A DNA stretch of 64,000 bases from Rhinopomastus cyanomelas (lineage: Eukaryota; Chordata; Aves; Bucerotiformes; Rhinopomastidae): the NCBI GenBank assembly GCA_013400115.1, contig VXBP01002280.1, positions 337,196 to 401,195 on the forward strand, given 5' to 3'. Numbering within the stretch: the stretch's first letter is position 1; every line of letters begins with the position of its first letter. Shown in pieces: positions 13,001-28,000 of the stretch. A program made the translations under genes and the position numbers. The notes below the pieces were generated by a model that was given only the letters and a program-made list of their open reading frames with translations, searched no databases and had not been told where the DNA came from.

Positions 13001-16000
13001 CCAGATGTAGGGAGAGCTGAACGTGGTACATCAGCTGGTGGATTAGGCTGTAGAGCCCCTAATTGCCTCCATCTGCCAGGACTCCAATGACAGTTGGCTT
13101 GCACCATGTGAAAGCATGGAGCATGCTTGGGTGTCTCCCTTGGACAGCTTCAAAACATAATTTGAGGCAGCATGTCAGCCAGGTCTTGAACGTTTGTAAG
13201 GTGGATAGTGTACGTGCACAGACGGGAGCATTACACCTTTGCATGGGAATGCAGCCGGCTGAAATGCTATGGGCAGCATGATCAGAGCATCTGTTAACAC
13301 TTTCCAAGTAAAGACTGCAGCACAATGCAGCTAGCTCTCACCTAGATGCATTGCCTTTGCAATGGTTGCAGTCAAAACACTTCCTACAAAAGTAATCAGG
13401 ACGGAAAGCTTCACAGAAGATCAGTTGTGCGATAATTGGCCACTTGTCTGACCACTACTTTATTTTTTCTTTCTAAGTTAAAGGAGCTATGTTATTCATT
13501 AATTCAGTCATAGTTAAAAAAGGTATCTGAAAGATCAGAAACAAATTTCTAGCTGAAATGTTTAATTGCTTTCTCGGTTACACCCACCTGACCAAGAGTT
13601 TGAGTAATGTTTGAAGTCGTTGTAGTTCATGGCCAACTTTGTTGGTTAAAGACAACCATTGTTCTTCCAGCTTACCAATCTGGCTTCTTATTTCTGGACA
13701 GCTCACAGCAGTCTGTAATTTCTTCCCTTCTTTCACCATCTGGTACAGACTGGCATGCTTTTCATCAACACTGGTTTTGATTTGCTATCAGAATTTGTGA
13801 AATTGAAAAACAATAATAATTCAGAAACAGAAAATACAGCTAACAAAATACTTGTCAGTTGTTTTAACTGCTTAATCACATACTTCCTCTGACCTATTAT
13901 TTTATTTTCCAAATGGAGGGAATCTTTCATTACATGCAAAATGGACAGAGATTATCTTTTATTTGTTTGCTTCCTCTGGATAGATCAAGGCAGATCTGAA
14001 CATAATCTCATACATTATCTGAGTGACTGCGTTATGGTTTCAAAATTGAAACCATAATTTTATCCAACGGTCACTGAATAAAAAGTAAATCTGTATTCCC
14101 CCAATGGATAATTGATGTCCAAAACACATGCAGTGCAGAGTTTACTAACAAATAATATAAAATCAAACTATATGTTCAGAATCTTTAGTGAAACTACTTT
14201 CTGCAACGATATATGCTTCCCTTCAAAAAGCTTCGGAACATGACTTATGGAGCGTCACCCAAGTTTGATATTTTAGACAGGAAAATAAACCAAAAGACCT
14301 ATTTGCATTACTAATTGCAACCAGTTATCCTTGAACATACATGCCAACCACACATAACCAAAACGTTTCCAGTGCGGCTAATGTGACAGAGACCACAGAT
14401 AACGTTTTCTGATGCTAGCATGGGTCCCTATCTTCCCCTTAACATCCAAGTGATGACATTTTAGACATCATTTAACAGGGATATTGTTTAGGGGTGTAAG
14501 ATAGGGTAGATGGTTGGACTCGATGATCCCAGGGGTCTTTTCCAACCAGAGTGATTCTGTCATTCTGTGATTGAGTTTGATGGGCTTTTTTGACACACGC
14601 AAACCCCAGGCAACAGGCAAACACTCCCTGAGAGATCTGGCTGCATTGTGCAAACATACATCTGTCCCCAGCAGAAAAGAAGTCATTGCCCTCCTGTTCC
14701 TACAGGGGCTTCAGAGACCTATTTAAAAACAAAATTACCAGAGTTTTGAGAGAAGCTGTTGGGATAATTATTGAAAAATGGTGTCAGGGAGGAATGAAGA
14801 GTGAATGGGGAGGAAATTAAGCAGAAGACCTGGGTATGGTGTCATTTGTTTAGACAGCTGAACAGTAAAGGAGTATTTCACCATTATTACACTGCACTGG
14901 AAGAAAAAGAGACAAGGGAAAAAATTAAATAACCTCAACAGAGGCAGTAGATCCATCCCAAGGAAAAGGTAGAAAGTAACAGCTGTATGATGTGCAAGTA
15001 TCTCACTTGTCTCTAGCCACAAGGAGCTTGTACAATATAATTAATAAGGTCCTTTCTCTCTCAGAAATTAAGCCCCAGAGAATTTCATTCTGCTCTGGCT
15101 GTGAAATAGTGAAACTCCAGTGCTGGAACTTCTGCCAAAAGCATCTGGTAAAGCTTTACCACTGATTCTGATGTGACTGTTTTTGATGTCTTTAAAGCTG
15201 AAGACTTAAGAGTGAAGAGCCAGTTAGAAACTTAACAAAGGAAACAAGGCAATTTCACACTTAATGGCTATGCAAATATTGCACAACTCCTGTCTCAGCA
15301 CACAGGCATCAAAAGCACCAGAGGGCTCCTGTGACTGTAGATACTTACCCTTGATTTATCTCAAAATCTTTACTTCAGCTCAGAATTTTCTGGGAAAGTC
15401 CAATCACCTTTCATGCAGTCAACAAGATTAAATCACAGTTGTCCCTTCTGCCTTTATAGTCGATTACTCTAAAATACCAATTTGGACTCAGTATAGACCT
15501 GAAGACTCATTAATTCAAAAATTTCCTCTAGAGCAAAGGCGGGTCGGTCCTCTGAAGACTGAGAAAGGTCAAACCGCTGAGGAATTCAGAGTACTCTCTA
15601 AAGATATATCATTAAATTTACTGAACACTATTTTGTCTTAATTTTATAAAACAACAATAAGGGTTTCATTCATATCTTTAGATTCTAAATGGGTTTAAAA
15701 CATAGATAAAATGTTCTAACCAAAGGAGTAGTTCTGCCATCAGAGATGCAGCTGGAAACAAACCAGCAGCCTATTTGCCATTCTATACAAAATCAATTTT
15801 ATTCTCTTAGACAGAAATCAGGACATCCTGTTTTGAATACTTGAGATTTTAAAAGGAGCTGGTAAACTTGTATACCTTCTGTTACAGTCAGGCATTCAGA
15901 TATTTGAACGGATTAGATTGATTCTCCTCTTCTAAAGGCTTTACATCATGGCATGAAAATCATTCCTGAATTACACAGAAGTGGCTCTGTGTTCACCCTA

Positions 16001-19000
16001 AGAGCTCCCTGCTGTCCTTGGCATCCATGTAGCCTACACACCATCTCCCAAATATCTGCATCTGAAAACCTGTGTTCTAAAGTGGCTCCCACTTAAATGA
16101 ACTTGTAGCCCCTGTCTGAAATTAGCAGCCCTTTTCCCTGCTACTTTTAAAAGCCAGTTTTCAGCTTGCATGCACACACACACACAAGGACAGAAAGGAA
16201 ATACTGCCCTGCAAATAGTCTTCTCTTCATATTTTATCTAAATCCTGTTGCCAGATCTACAGATTCATGAAGAAAGTCAGAGAGATACACACATAAATAC
16301 CTCAAGAAGTGCAATCCTTTCAATCAATCTTTCTTCTGTTTCTTCAACCAAATTCACAGAAGGCAATACAGAGGCAAGTGCCTCTAACTCCTTATTGAAA
16401 ACTAGGCATTCATCATCAAATTCCGTCCATTCCTAAAAAATACATTGCATCATTAATATGGCACACATCTACCTGCATTTCCGCAACACCAAACTGAGGC
16501 CTTAGTGCTTATTCTGTCATCATCAGCTCTTGCATTAATGAAACAGAACACGAAAACAGGTGAAAAATATAGAACCATAAAATGACTACAGACTGGAAGG
16601 GACCTCAAAAGATCATCTAGTCCAATCTGCCTGCAAAAGCAGGATCACCTAGACCAAGTCACACAGGAACACATCCAGGCGGGACTTGAACATCTCCAGT
16701 GAAGGAGACTCCACAGCCTCCCTGGGCAACCTGTTCCAGTGCTCTGTCACCCTCACCGTGAAGAAGTTCCTTCTCAGGTTGATGTGGAACCTCCTATGTT
16801 CCAGCTTACAACCATTGCCCCTTGTCCTATCACTACATGACACCGAGAACAGCCCAGTGCCATCCTCCTGACACCCACCCCTCAAATATTTGTAGACATT
16901 AATGAGGTCACCCCTCAGTCTCCTCTTCTCCAAGCTAAAGAGACCCAGCTCCCTCAACCTCTCCTCATAAGGGAGGTGTTCCACCTCTCTTATCATCTTT
17001 GTTGCCCTACGCTGAACTCTCTCCAGCAGCTCCACATCCCTCTTGAACTGAGGAGCCCAGAACTGGACACAATACTCCAGGTGTGGTCTCACCAGGGCAG
17101 AGTAGAGGGGGAGAAGAACCTCTCTTGATCTGCTAACCACCCCTCTTCTAATCCACCCCAGGATGCTGTTGGCCCTCTTGGCCACAAGAGCACATTGCTG
17201 GCTCATAGTCATCCTGCTGTCCACCAGGACCCCCAGATCCCTCTCTCCCACACTACTCTCCAACAGGTTAGTCCCCGGCTTATACTGGTACCTAGGGCTG
17301 TTCTTGCCCACATGCAAGACTCTACACTTACCCTTGTTATATCTCATTAAATTTCTCTCAGCCCGGCTCTCCAGCCTGTCCAGGTCTCGCTGAATGGCAG
17401 CACAGTCTGCAGGGGTGTCGGCGACACCACCCAGCTTTGTGTCATCAGCAAACTTGCTGACAGTGCATGCCAATCCCTCATCCAAGTCATCAATGAATAG
17501 ATTGAACAGGACTGGTCCCAGCACCGACCCCTGGGGCACTCCACTAGATACAGGCCTCCAACTAGACTCTGTCCCATTGACCACCACTCTCTGACTTCTA
17601 CCCTGTAGCCAGTTTACGAACACTTTCATTGAAGTGATCAATGATTTCACCACAGATCAATTCATTATTTCCCCAGTATCTTTGCAGTTCTGATTTTAAA
17701 GAGTATCATTTTATATTTTCTAGAGATGTTTTAAGATCAATTTATAGGTTTTATTTTGAAGTGGTGCTGGTGTTCTTTGTGCCTTAAAGACGACTTCTGT
17801 TAGTCCAGGCACTCAAGAATTACCGCAAGTCATAAAGTCCTATCCACATCAGAATAATAGATTGAAACATCTACTGCAGACTTCCAAGGGAAAATAATCA
17901 GTTTACTGACATAACAGAACTACTAATAGATATTGCTGTTCAATGGAGATAGGAAAGAACAATAACCAGCCAAAGAATCACCGATGCAGAAAGGATTCCC
18001 CCTGGACACAACTCTTCTCCTTTTTCCCTGCAGTTTTTATTCTGGGTTTGACTCATTACCTTTAATAGGCTCTCCAAGTGTATTCCATACTGGTAGGCCT
18101 TCTGCTCCAGCAACTTGACTTCATTCATCAGCTCTCTCCAGAATTCTTCTCTCTTTTGAAAGATGGAAGGAGACACTTTCTTGCAAAGTGCTTGCATGAA
18201 AGCCATGTGGGTCATGAGGTTGTGGAAGAAGTCCTGAAAAAATCCCCAAGTTAAAGCTTGCTCATTGTGAGACATCAGACACCAACAGCAGGAGTATGAG
18301 GAACAGAAAAAATTCACTGAGAAGAGCATCTTGTTTCAATCAGCAGCTTTCAGCCCTTCTACCCAAATTCCACATCACTCTAAGACGGGCAGTTACTAAT
18401 CATTCAGTTAGTCAAGTACTAGTGATAGAACATTTTCAGTTGGAAGTGACCTACAAAGACCATCTAGTCCAACTGCCTGACCAATTCAGGGCCGACCAAA
18501 AGTTAAAGTGTGTTGATAAAGGCATTGTTCACATAGCCCTTGAATGCTGATAGGCTTGGGGCACTGACCACCTCTGTAGGAAGGCTGTTTGAGTATTTGG
18601 CTACCCTCTTGGTAAGGAAAGGCTTCCTAATGTCCAGTATAAACCTCCCCTAGTCCAACTGAGTTGCATACACTATTTTCATTTATACATTTCTAAAGAA
18701 AAATATCTGTATTTATACCTTCAGTTCATATGAATTACAAACATTAGTTTAACTAAAAAATAAATTCATAGCTTAGCATTATGCAGTTATGGCCAGACAG
18801 CCACTACCCAGTTTGTTCTGTTTGTAGAGGAGGTGACTCCAAGCACCATTAGTAGTTCTAAGTTCCTAAGTAGTAGGTAGGACATAATAATCCTTTGTGA
18901 TAACTGGGTAACGATTTAGCTATGGCTTAGCTAAGCTCGTGGGAAATGTCTGAATCTCAAGAGAACACCTTCCCCAAGGGAAGCTCTTAATGTTTAGGAT

Positions 19001-22000
19001 CACACACTTCTATCAAGATCTTCTTCATTAAGAACTAATAACTAGTACAAGAATAGCACGAGAGGAAATGGCCTCAAGTTGCATCAGGGTGGGTTTAGAT
19101 TGGATATAAGAAGAGCACCTTTACTGAGAGAGTGGTTGGGCACTGGAACAGTCTGCACAGGGAGGTAGTGGAGTCACTACTCCTGAAGATGTTTAAAAAA
19201 CGAGTAAATGTTTTTTAACATGAGGCCATGTTCTAGTGGTTAGGGAGATGTTGGAAAGAGGGCTGGATTTGATGATCCTGGAGTTCCTTCCTAGCCATAA
19301 TGATTCTACAGTTCCAACAACTTCGCTTAAGCACCATACCCCAGGCACAGGCTGTGTGAGCATCCTGATGGTTCCTAATAACCAGGGTTTCTGCAGTTTT
19401 CTTTTGCTTTTGTAAATGAATGCATATTCATTTGGACTGCAGATGAATTATTTCTTTTCCTTTGTAAATAAATTCCCAACATTTTTGCAATGGGCAGTTT
19501 GCAAGGGACAAACACAATTACTGTGTTTGCAGGACTTGGCATCCTGAAGCAATTTTTAAGGAAATTTGTGCTATGTGAAGCAGTTAAATCAAGGCCTTGA
19601 CATGACAGGAATCTTTGACTGACTCGTGTTAGTCCAGGCTTCTTACCAGGCAGCAATACAGTGAGGACATAGGGAGAAACTGAACGAACTATGACAAGGG
19701 TAAGTGTAGAGTCTTGTATCTGGACAAGCACAACCCCACGCACCATTATAGGTTGGGGAATGACCTGCTGGAGAGTAGTGTAGGAGAAAGAGACCTGGGG
19801 ATGCTGGTGGACAGCAGAATGACCATGAGCCAGCAGTGTGCCCTTGTGGCCAAGAAGGCCAACAGCATCCTGGGGTAGATCACAAGAGGGGTGGTTAATA
19901 GATTGAGAGAGGTTCTCCTCCCCCTCTACTCTTCACTCCTCAGACCACATCTGGAATATTGTGTCCAGTTCTGGGCCCCTTAGTTCAAGGAGGACACAGA
20001 ACTCCTGGAGAGAGTCCAGTGCAGAGCCACAAAAAACATGAAGGGAGTGGAACACCTCTTTTATGAGGAAGAGTACAGGCTGGGAGGTGATCTACTGGAA
20101 AGCAGTCCTGTGGAAAGGGACCTGGGGGTCCTGGTGGACAACAGGTTAACCATGGCACAGCAATGTGCCCTGGTGGCCAAGAAGGCCAACGGGATCCTGG
20201 GGTGTATCAGGAGGAGTGTGTCCAGCAGATCGAGGGAAGTTCTCCCCCTCTACTCTGCCCTGGTGAGGCCTCATCTNTGATAAAGACTGAGGGACCTGGG
20301 TCTCTTTAGCTTGGAGGAGAGACTGAGGGGTGACCTTATTAATGTTTATAAATATGCGAAGGGTGGGTGCAAGGAGGATGGAGCCAGGCTCTTCTCAATG
20401 TCATCTAGTGATAGGACAAGGGGCAATGGTTGTAAGCTGGAACATAGGAGGTTCCATATAAATATCAGAAGGAACTTCTTCACCGTGAGTGTGACAGAGC
20501 ACTGGAACAGGCTGCCCAGGGGAGTTGTGCAGTCTCCTTCACTGGAGAAGTTTGAGATCCACCTGGATGTGTTCTGGTATGACTTGGTCTAGGTGATCCT
20601 GTTGGGGCAGGGGGATTTGACTGGATGATCTTTCAAGGTCCCTTCCAATCCCTAATGTTCTGTGATTCTGTGATTATGTGTGAACTACTAATTTATTACC
20701 AGTAATTAGAAGGACTTCTGTTCTCCTCACATATCAGTATGTTCTGAGGTAAGCCAATGTAGGTAGGTTCCTGAAGTTGCTGTCTGGCAGTTGGGAGTTG
20801 ACTAACAAAGCTAAAATTGAGATCTTAATTTATCACCAAAAGTGCAATCACACTTCCATATTACAACAAATCCTATTCTGGTCTACTGAAAAACTTCACT
20901 TTGTTTCCGGCACACACTCCAGACCCTCCCTTATGCTATAAGCTAGTTATTCATTCTCCACATGATTCTCCATGAGACTGGAGAGAAACCAGTCACAGAA
21001 AACAGTGCTCCTGCAATGCTGCTCTTAGCAGTGTTGTGATAAACATCTGATACCTTGTGATTTTCCAGGTGAGACTCTAGAACTGCTCTGCTTTTCGTTA
21101 GCTGTTTTGGATCTTGTGCAATCTTCTCTTGTCCAATAGCTACAAGCTCTGCAAATCCATGAAGTAAGTTCTCATATTGGCTCTCACTGATGGAAGGAGG
21201 GTTCAGTTCCATATACTTTGCTTTCAGAATCCCCCACATGTCATCTAAAACATCCTACAATGTAAACACGGTTTAGTCATTCACAAAGGACAGAAATGAA
21301 CCTACAAACCCGCACAGATATTCACAGAATACAAAATAATCATCAGCCTTTTGATACCTGGCTTAGAAGGGTCAAACATGGGTGAGTAACTGGAAACTGT
21401 ATTATACTCTTACCTCTAATTTATAAGCTTCCTGGATTAAGGTGATAGGTAACTGAAATCTTTCCCCATGGCCTCTCAATTTTGCTACTTGGGTTTCGAA
21501 GTCTTGCAGCTCCAAAGCACAGGCATCAGTTTTCTGAATTAAGAACAAAATTAACTATTAGGAAGAGTTCTGTTCCATTAAAACTTCCATTATAAGTAGT
21601 AGTGCAGCAGATCCAGGAGTTGGATCTCTGATGTGCTAGCACTTCATAAATTCCTGATGAGACCTGGAGATTCAATGAGCTTATAACCTAAACGGACAAG
21701 ACTTTTCATGAGACAGTGTACTTGGTTCACATGGCACAGCCAGGAATGGAATTCAAGTCTTCTGTCTCAGTCCAACATTCAACATGTTTCATTGTACTTT
21801 ACCAATTCAAGAACAGCAATTAAGAGGAATCTTGGACTCAAAAAAGCTAATTTTTTCCTATGAAATAGACTCAGATCAGAATGGATTGAGACAGGTTCTC
21901 TTCGAAGGAAGGAACTTCGAAGGAAGTTATGTTCTGGCATTGCTTTTCAGAGAGGTGTTTCTTGACAAAATGTATCTAAAGCAGTGGTCCCTGCTAGGGG

Positions 22001-25000
22001 ATTCAGCAGTTCTGAACACAGCTTTCAGCCTGGCAGAAAGTTATGCTTCTACATAGGTTATGGGCCTTGAAATACAGTTTCAGGACATCTTCTCTGCTTT
22101 GCCAACAAGCAGACAGATGGCTGATGACCATTCTGGGGCAGATACGCAATCTTCATTTATACTTTGCTAATCCCAATGAAAGTCAAACAAAATATCCTAA
22201 CTGGTTAAATGACATATGACTAAGTGCTCATAAATGCTGAATGAGTAGATAAAAATACTGAACTTCAACACAAAGAAAAGCTAGTTTTGCATATAAAAAG
22301 GCATAACATACAAAGTGTTACATTTTGCAAAGCTCTTTTTCTTCCCTGCTGTAGGGTGGGGTATATTTGCTCTATAGTGGAGCAAACAGTGGCATGGTTC
22401 CTTAACTCCAGCTACCCAAATTACTGGAATTATGTCTGACTATTGATTGAGGAGTAATAAAAAAATAACAAAAACTGGGTGTCAAACACTGAACTTTGCC
22501 CTTCCCTCATAAACTAAGCGATACCTGAATGTTAGAAAATTTGAAACTTAGTAGTTTTTAATTGCATAAAACTGGAGATACAGCTAGTTCTCAGAGTTTT
22601 TCCTCTCTTTTCCTCCAAATGAAATTACCTGTAGCTGTTCAGAAACATTATGTTCATGTACTGCATTCAAGTATTGTTGTAGAGCAGCTTTTTTCTCAAT
22701 TAACCGATCATAGAGCAGCCTGATTTCATTCTGCAAAAGAAACAAACAACAGAAGTATATTAGGATTATAGTAATGACCAGACTACATTACACAGCAAAG
22801 AAAATTATTACCTCCTACAGCAAATGCACTTTTTTCCTCTCAAGAAAAGCAAAACAAAGCATGTGCATTACAGGCTTAAAGGTATAGAGAGAGAAATTCT
22901 GTAGCCTCTGTAGTGTAAGAAAGCAGATTACTATGTCACAATGATTCTTTATGACTGTAAAAATCTGTGAAACTTATAAAGAAACCAATTCTTCTCTTCT
23001 GAAAATGAGCCAATTAATGGTGACTGATGAAGCTCCATGCATTCTGCAGAGGCAAATATTGCAAGACTAGTCCTGCTACTGTCTGGATTCAACATCCCAG
23101 TGTTCAAAGGAACTGTTTTATTATTCAGAAGAAAAGAGCTGAGCTGACTTGCAGATGATGACAACATTGGAGTTTTGCTGGACATCAGGAACTGTATTTC
23201 AAAAACGAGGCTTTTCTTTCCTTACTTCAGCCTAAACACCTGATCTGTGTATTTTCCAGCTATAGCTACTAAATGTAGCCTGTCATGAGAATCTATAACA
23301 CTATATAGATTCTCAATATCTGCTTTTCAAAAAAGGAATACAAAAACCTCAAATTTGCAAAACTATGCATAAAATATAAAGGAACAGTAAACACAAAGGG
23401 TCAAGCCATTCAGTACACCACAGCTAAAAGTAGATCTCTGCCAGACTTGGTGCCAAAAGGGTAGAGCTTGCATTTCCAGGGTCCCCACAGCAGCAGAAAG
23501 AATATACAAAACCCTCCTTGGCCTAATCTTTATGCACAGAAACTTGCTTTAGCCTGTAGCTCACTGTGTGTGGTATCCCAGGTTATTTCCATCCTTTCTG
23601 CTTGCAAATTTTGTACTGTGATCAAGGCCTGTAAGGCAGGCAGCCCTGAAACAGCACTGTAAACAGCAAAATTAATTTGCTTTTTAGAGGCCAAGACAAG
23701 TTTGCTTAGTACCACAAAAAAAAAAGAGAAAAAGCCCATTATAGATTGTTCATCTGAAATCCAATGCATTAACACTGACAAGTCTAATAGATGCTGTGAA
23801 ACAAGATGTGCATTTGGCAGTGGAGTACCTGATAATTGCTATTATGATCCAACCCAGCTTTCATTGAGTTGCTCCTTGAAGCAGTGGCAGCTTGTGTTTG
23901 TTCCAGCCGTGTCTGCAAGTTGTTAAAGCACTCACTGAACACATCTGTGCTCCCACCAGCGCAGCTGATAGACTTTAGAAGATCATCCTTTTTATCACTC
24001 AGATCAGTGTGAAGTTTTTGCAGCTCAACAGAAAGAGTCTACAGGGTTGAAAGAAAGAAAACATGAGTGAAAATGGTTTCTGTCTAAGGGCTCTTGCCTG
24101 TAAACGGCAGCAGGATTCAAGCTTCTAAAAGCAATAGCTATGCTCAAATCTGTGCAACACCAAATAGTTTGGTTGTGTTATTCCTGAATAATACCAGTAA
24201 AATAGAGAGGAAATACCAGACGATACATATTCTAACAGAAATGCACTGGGGTTTCTCCTTCCCTGTGTGCTTTAGGACAGTTACCTCATACAGAGCCTGC
24301 TGCACAGCTGCCTCTTCAGTGGAAAGGACTGAGGTGTTTAACATCTCCTCCATGTTACTCAAACATCGACTGATTGCCAGGAGCAGCTCAAACAACTTTC
24401 TGTCCAGATTGGAAGAGACTTCCTCTGCCACATTATCCTGGGTAAAGACAAGTCAGGAGATTTCAGTATTCTCACCTAAGGCATTGCTAAGATTTATTCA
24501 CTCTTATAAGGCTATAGGTTCAGTCAGCTAATAATAAAATGGAATTAATAAAATACCAAGGGAAAGTCTTGGATTAGACAGTTTCAAGCATGTAATATTC
24601 AGAGCTGTCAAGGCCAAAGCTAAGACAACTACCATTTTCTGTACTGGGCCAGGCTGTGGTCTTAGAGGTCTCTATTCTCAGGAACAAGCACTACACAATT
24701 TGTCTTGTAAGCTCTAGTTCTGCAGAATTACTGAAATTGTTCAGAGACTATCATTCACAGGTTTATACAGTTTGAGTTTTATTCATAGTAAATCTCTGGA
24801 GCCAGGTAGCAGATGTATTATTGCTGAAACTCAAATTGTTTTCTCTCAAAATCCTACGGTGATTTCTGTATTATAGTCCGTACCTGATGCAAAAGCTACA
24901 CTACAGTGAACGCCATCTGCAAGAGCACAATTATTGGCTGGTTCCCAGTGACCCAATGGCATCTTGTGTCATTTTTTTGCAGTGCTAGGACAAGCCATTT

Positions 25001-28000
25001 TTACCTGTGCATGCACCACATTTGCTTCTTGGCTCAGGTCTCCCAGCTGGACGGTGTAAGTTTTCAGTTCTTCCACAGTTGGGGTTCCTGCACTAGCGAA
25101 AGTGCCTCGGGGCAGCATGTTCATTCTTGTTGTAATCTAACATTGGGAAAAGAACATTGCCGTTAGGTGAACAGCTCAAATGAAGACAAGGTTATGGAAA
25201 ACTAGATAACACTTTTTTCAAAAAAGGATAAAAATCAAAGTTTCAAGAATTAATATACAAGACTTCATAGCAGGGTTGTCTTTTTATTGTCAAAAATGTG
25301 ATGAGTAGGCTATGCCCTGATGGGAGATTGACTGAAAAAGGAGCCTCTGACTCCCAGCTTTAACAGCTATAAGTTGCAGTTTGTATCAAGGCAGTTCTGC
25401 TGCCCACTGCATTGTAAGCCTTGCTCAAAAAAGGGATGACATTTATCCTTCTACAGGACTGATGTTCTTACATGTAATAGAGTAATTTTAGAGAATAGGG
25501 AATCAGAACGTGAACAAAACTGTCAGTAACAGAAATTATACTTTGTCCAAACAGTAAAATCCTGCTGTCTGTTCAGAACAAACACATAGTGTGCTCTTGT
25601 TGCAGTTAATTTCATTAACAGAGTATAATGGTGACTGGCAGAACAAAATTTAAGCCAGAAATTTGTTTCTACAAAAATGTGCTTGCTTACAAGAACTGAG
25701 GCTTAACCCACAACCATTGAAACCATGTGGGAATTTGTAGGTTAACTCTCTTAGTTCTCATGAAAGAATTAAGGTGATAACATCTGGTCTGAATGTTAAT
25801 TGCAAAGATCCACCTATGCGATCCCACAATGTGCTTAGTAGTCATTACTTCAGAGACATTATTTACCTCTAAGTAAAATTAAAAGACAATCATGAAAAAA
25901 TTATGCAGTAACATTTCCCTCTGGAGAGTGCTTGCACAGATTTCAGTTATCTTATGAAGAGACACCATAGGAAGATACACTAATTGCCACCTTTACCACA
26001 ACCAAGTGCTTGCAGAAGGAGTGTTTTACTGAACTTAAACAGACCTGAGGTTCCACTAGCTGGCAGAGAGGAGAATTCATCTTTGATGACAGCTCTTGTT
26101 GTAAATATTGCCATTTATTACATGTTTGGTCCTTTGGAGCTGAGATGGGATCATCGCGCTTGTTCTTGGGACCAGATTCTCCATTGCTGTATTGGGAAAA
26201 GGTTGTTAGAATGGCAAAAACTGAAGCATAGTAAGCAAAATTGATTTTGTAAGACTGATCATATAAGAATAGCTTCTATTGCTCCTGCCTCAAAACCAGA
26301 GTGAAACAATGCATTCATATATGATCTTTAATCCAAGCTTTGAAACACCCTGGGGACTGCTGGCAGCCTAAGTCTCTGAAATGACAGTATGGGGAGCACA
26401 CTCCTGCATATCTTGGCTTCCTGCTGGAATATGCATGGTCCCAATGCCCTCTTTTCAAAGATGTTGTCATTATTTAAACCTGCCTGGGTGTCTCCATGCA
26501 TTTGTAGAGCAGAGGCTGTGAACAGAGATACCAACTTGCCTCTGGATAGGCCTGCTTTAGTTTCTGGTGGTGGGTGTCAGTCCTTCCTGATATTAAGACT
26601 GGCTGTAAACACAGAACTCAGCTCAATATCAAAGACGTTGTCACAAAAATTATCACAGAATTGTTTGGGTTGGAAAAGACATTTGAGGTCATAAAATCCA
26701 ACCACTGACTCAGCACTGTCAGGTCACCGCTCTAAGCATCTCTAAGCACTACATCTACATGTCTCTTAAATACCTCCAGGGGTGGTGACTCCATCCTGAC
26801 TGGGCAGTGTGTTCTATTGTCTGATAACACTTTTGGGCAAATCTCTCAGATTCCACGATATTTCTTTTAAAGGCACATATTCCTGTACAGAACCAACAGT
26901 GCCACTGCAAAGTTTCAGCAGGCTTAGGCTGTTTTACAGCACCGAGTCTGGTCACTGGTTTTGTTATTGCATACCTTGTTTCTAATTTCTGAGTCACCTG
27001 GTCCTCAAATTGCGGCTGCATGTTTTCCACACATGACTCAATGAAGTCAATGAGGCTTTTCTGCTCAGCTGCTTTAACTTTCAGATCCTGTGCATAGATA
27101 ATAGTATGAACAGTACAATCAGTGTGTGCACTGTATTAATCTGAAATGATGATTGTGCTTTTCTAATAATGTTTTACACAAATTCATTTGGCAAAGAAAA
27201 CAAAAAGCAGTTTATGTGTAAATATTAGTTTCTCCAACAAACTGTCTTCTCAAAATGTATATTATGAGATGCATTTATATGGAATATATTTCAGCCTGAG
27301 CTAAGGTTTAAAAAAATCCCATCAGTCAGACATAAGTTATACACACACAGAAATTTAAAGGCCCCTACCTGCCATCCTTCTACAGACAAAAAGGTGAGGA
27401 AAAATGGGGGCTTGTTCAAATATGAGATAGAGTTCTATTAATTAAAAAGAGAGTGCCAAATGAAAAGTGAGCAATTTTAGCAGCTTGGGCTGGATCATTT
27501 TCTCCAACTGTTTTCTAACAGCATAAAAGGGCAAAAGATAATTTTCAGTTAGCACAACAGAAGTAGCCTACAGAGCACAGAACATCACAGGACTTTTTCA
27601 CTGTGTTAAAAACAACCTTAAAGTCATTGCAAGTTAGCTTATGGGAAAATGGCTACAAAGCTTTAGCTTCATATTCCTCTTCAAAAGCTATATCCATATA
27701 CAGATTCAGATTTCACAATATGCTAGTTCTTCAAAGATAGGAGATTGAGGAGATGGGTGATTAATCATTATAAGACAAGTGTCAGGGTATCTTTTGGATA
27801 TTGGACTTTAGGGATGCATTTTCATCCTGACAAGCTCCTCTAACCCCAGAGCAGAAGGGCGGCTGAAACCTACTGTTCACAGACTTGATCCCCCCGTGTA
27901 AATCATAGCGCTGTTAAATGCAGCTGGCCACCTCAGCTACAGGGGATGTGAAGCAGCCTGGCTTTGGGATGGAAGGAAAATTACCTGGGGGTTCTGGTAA

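Larger units (their letters stand above)
13785..16300 (-). other. SYNE2: SYNE2 intron 33
   Basis: About 2.5 kb. Holds a 26-bp palindrome (14032-14057), a CR1 tail (14493-14574) and a CA microsatellite (16173-16186); no exon recognised. Confidence 0.6.
18234..21053 (-). other. SYNE2: SYNE2 intron 31, CR1-rich
   Basis: About 2.8 kb. More than half is CR1-derived: 18424-18666 in sense, 19048-19316 and 19681-20690 in antisense. The remainder shows no exon. Confidence 0.7.

Noticed and set aside
24094..24531. 145-codon plus-strand open frame
   Set aside because: Covers exon 27 in antisense; no family similarity.
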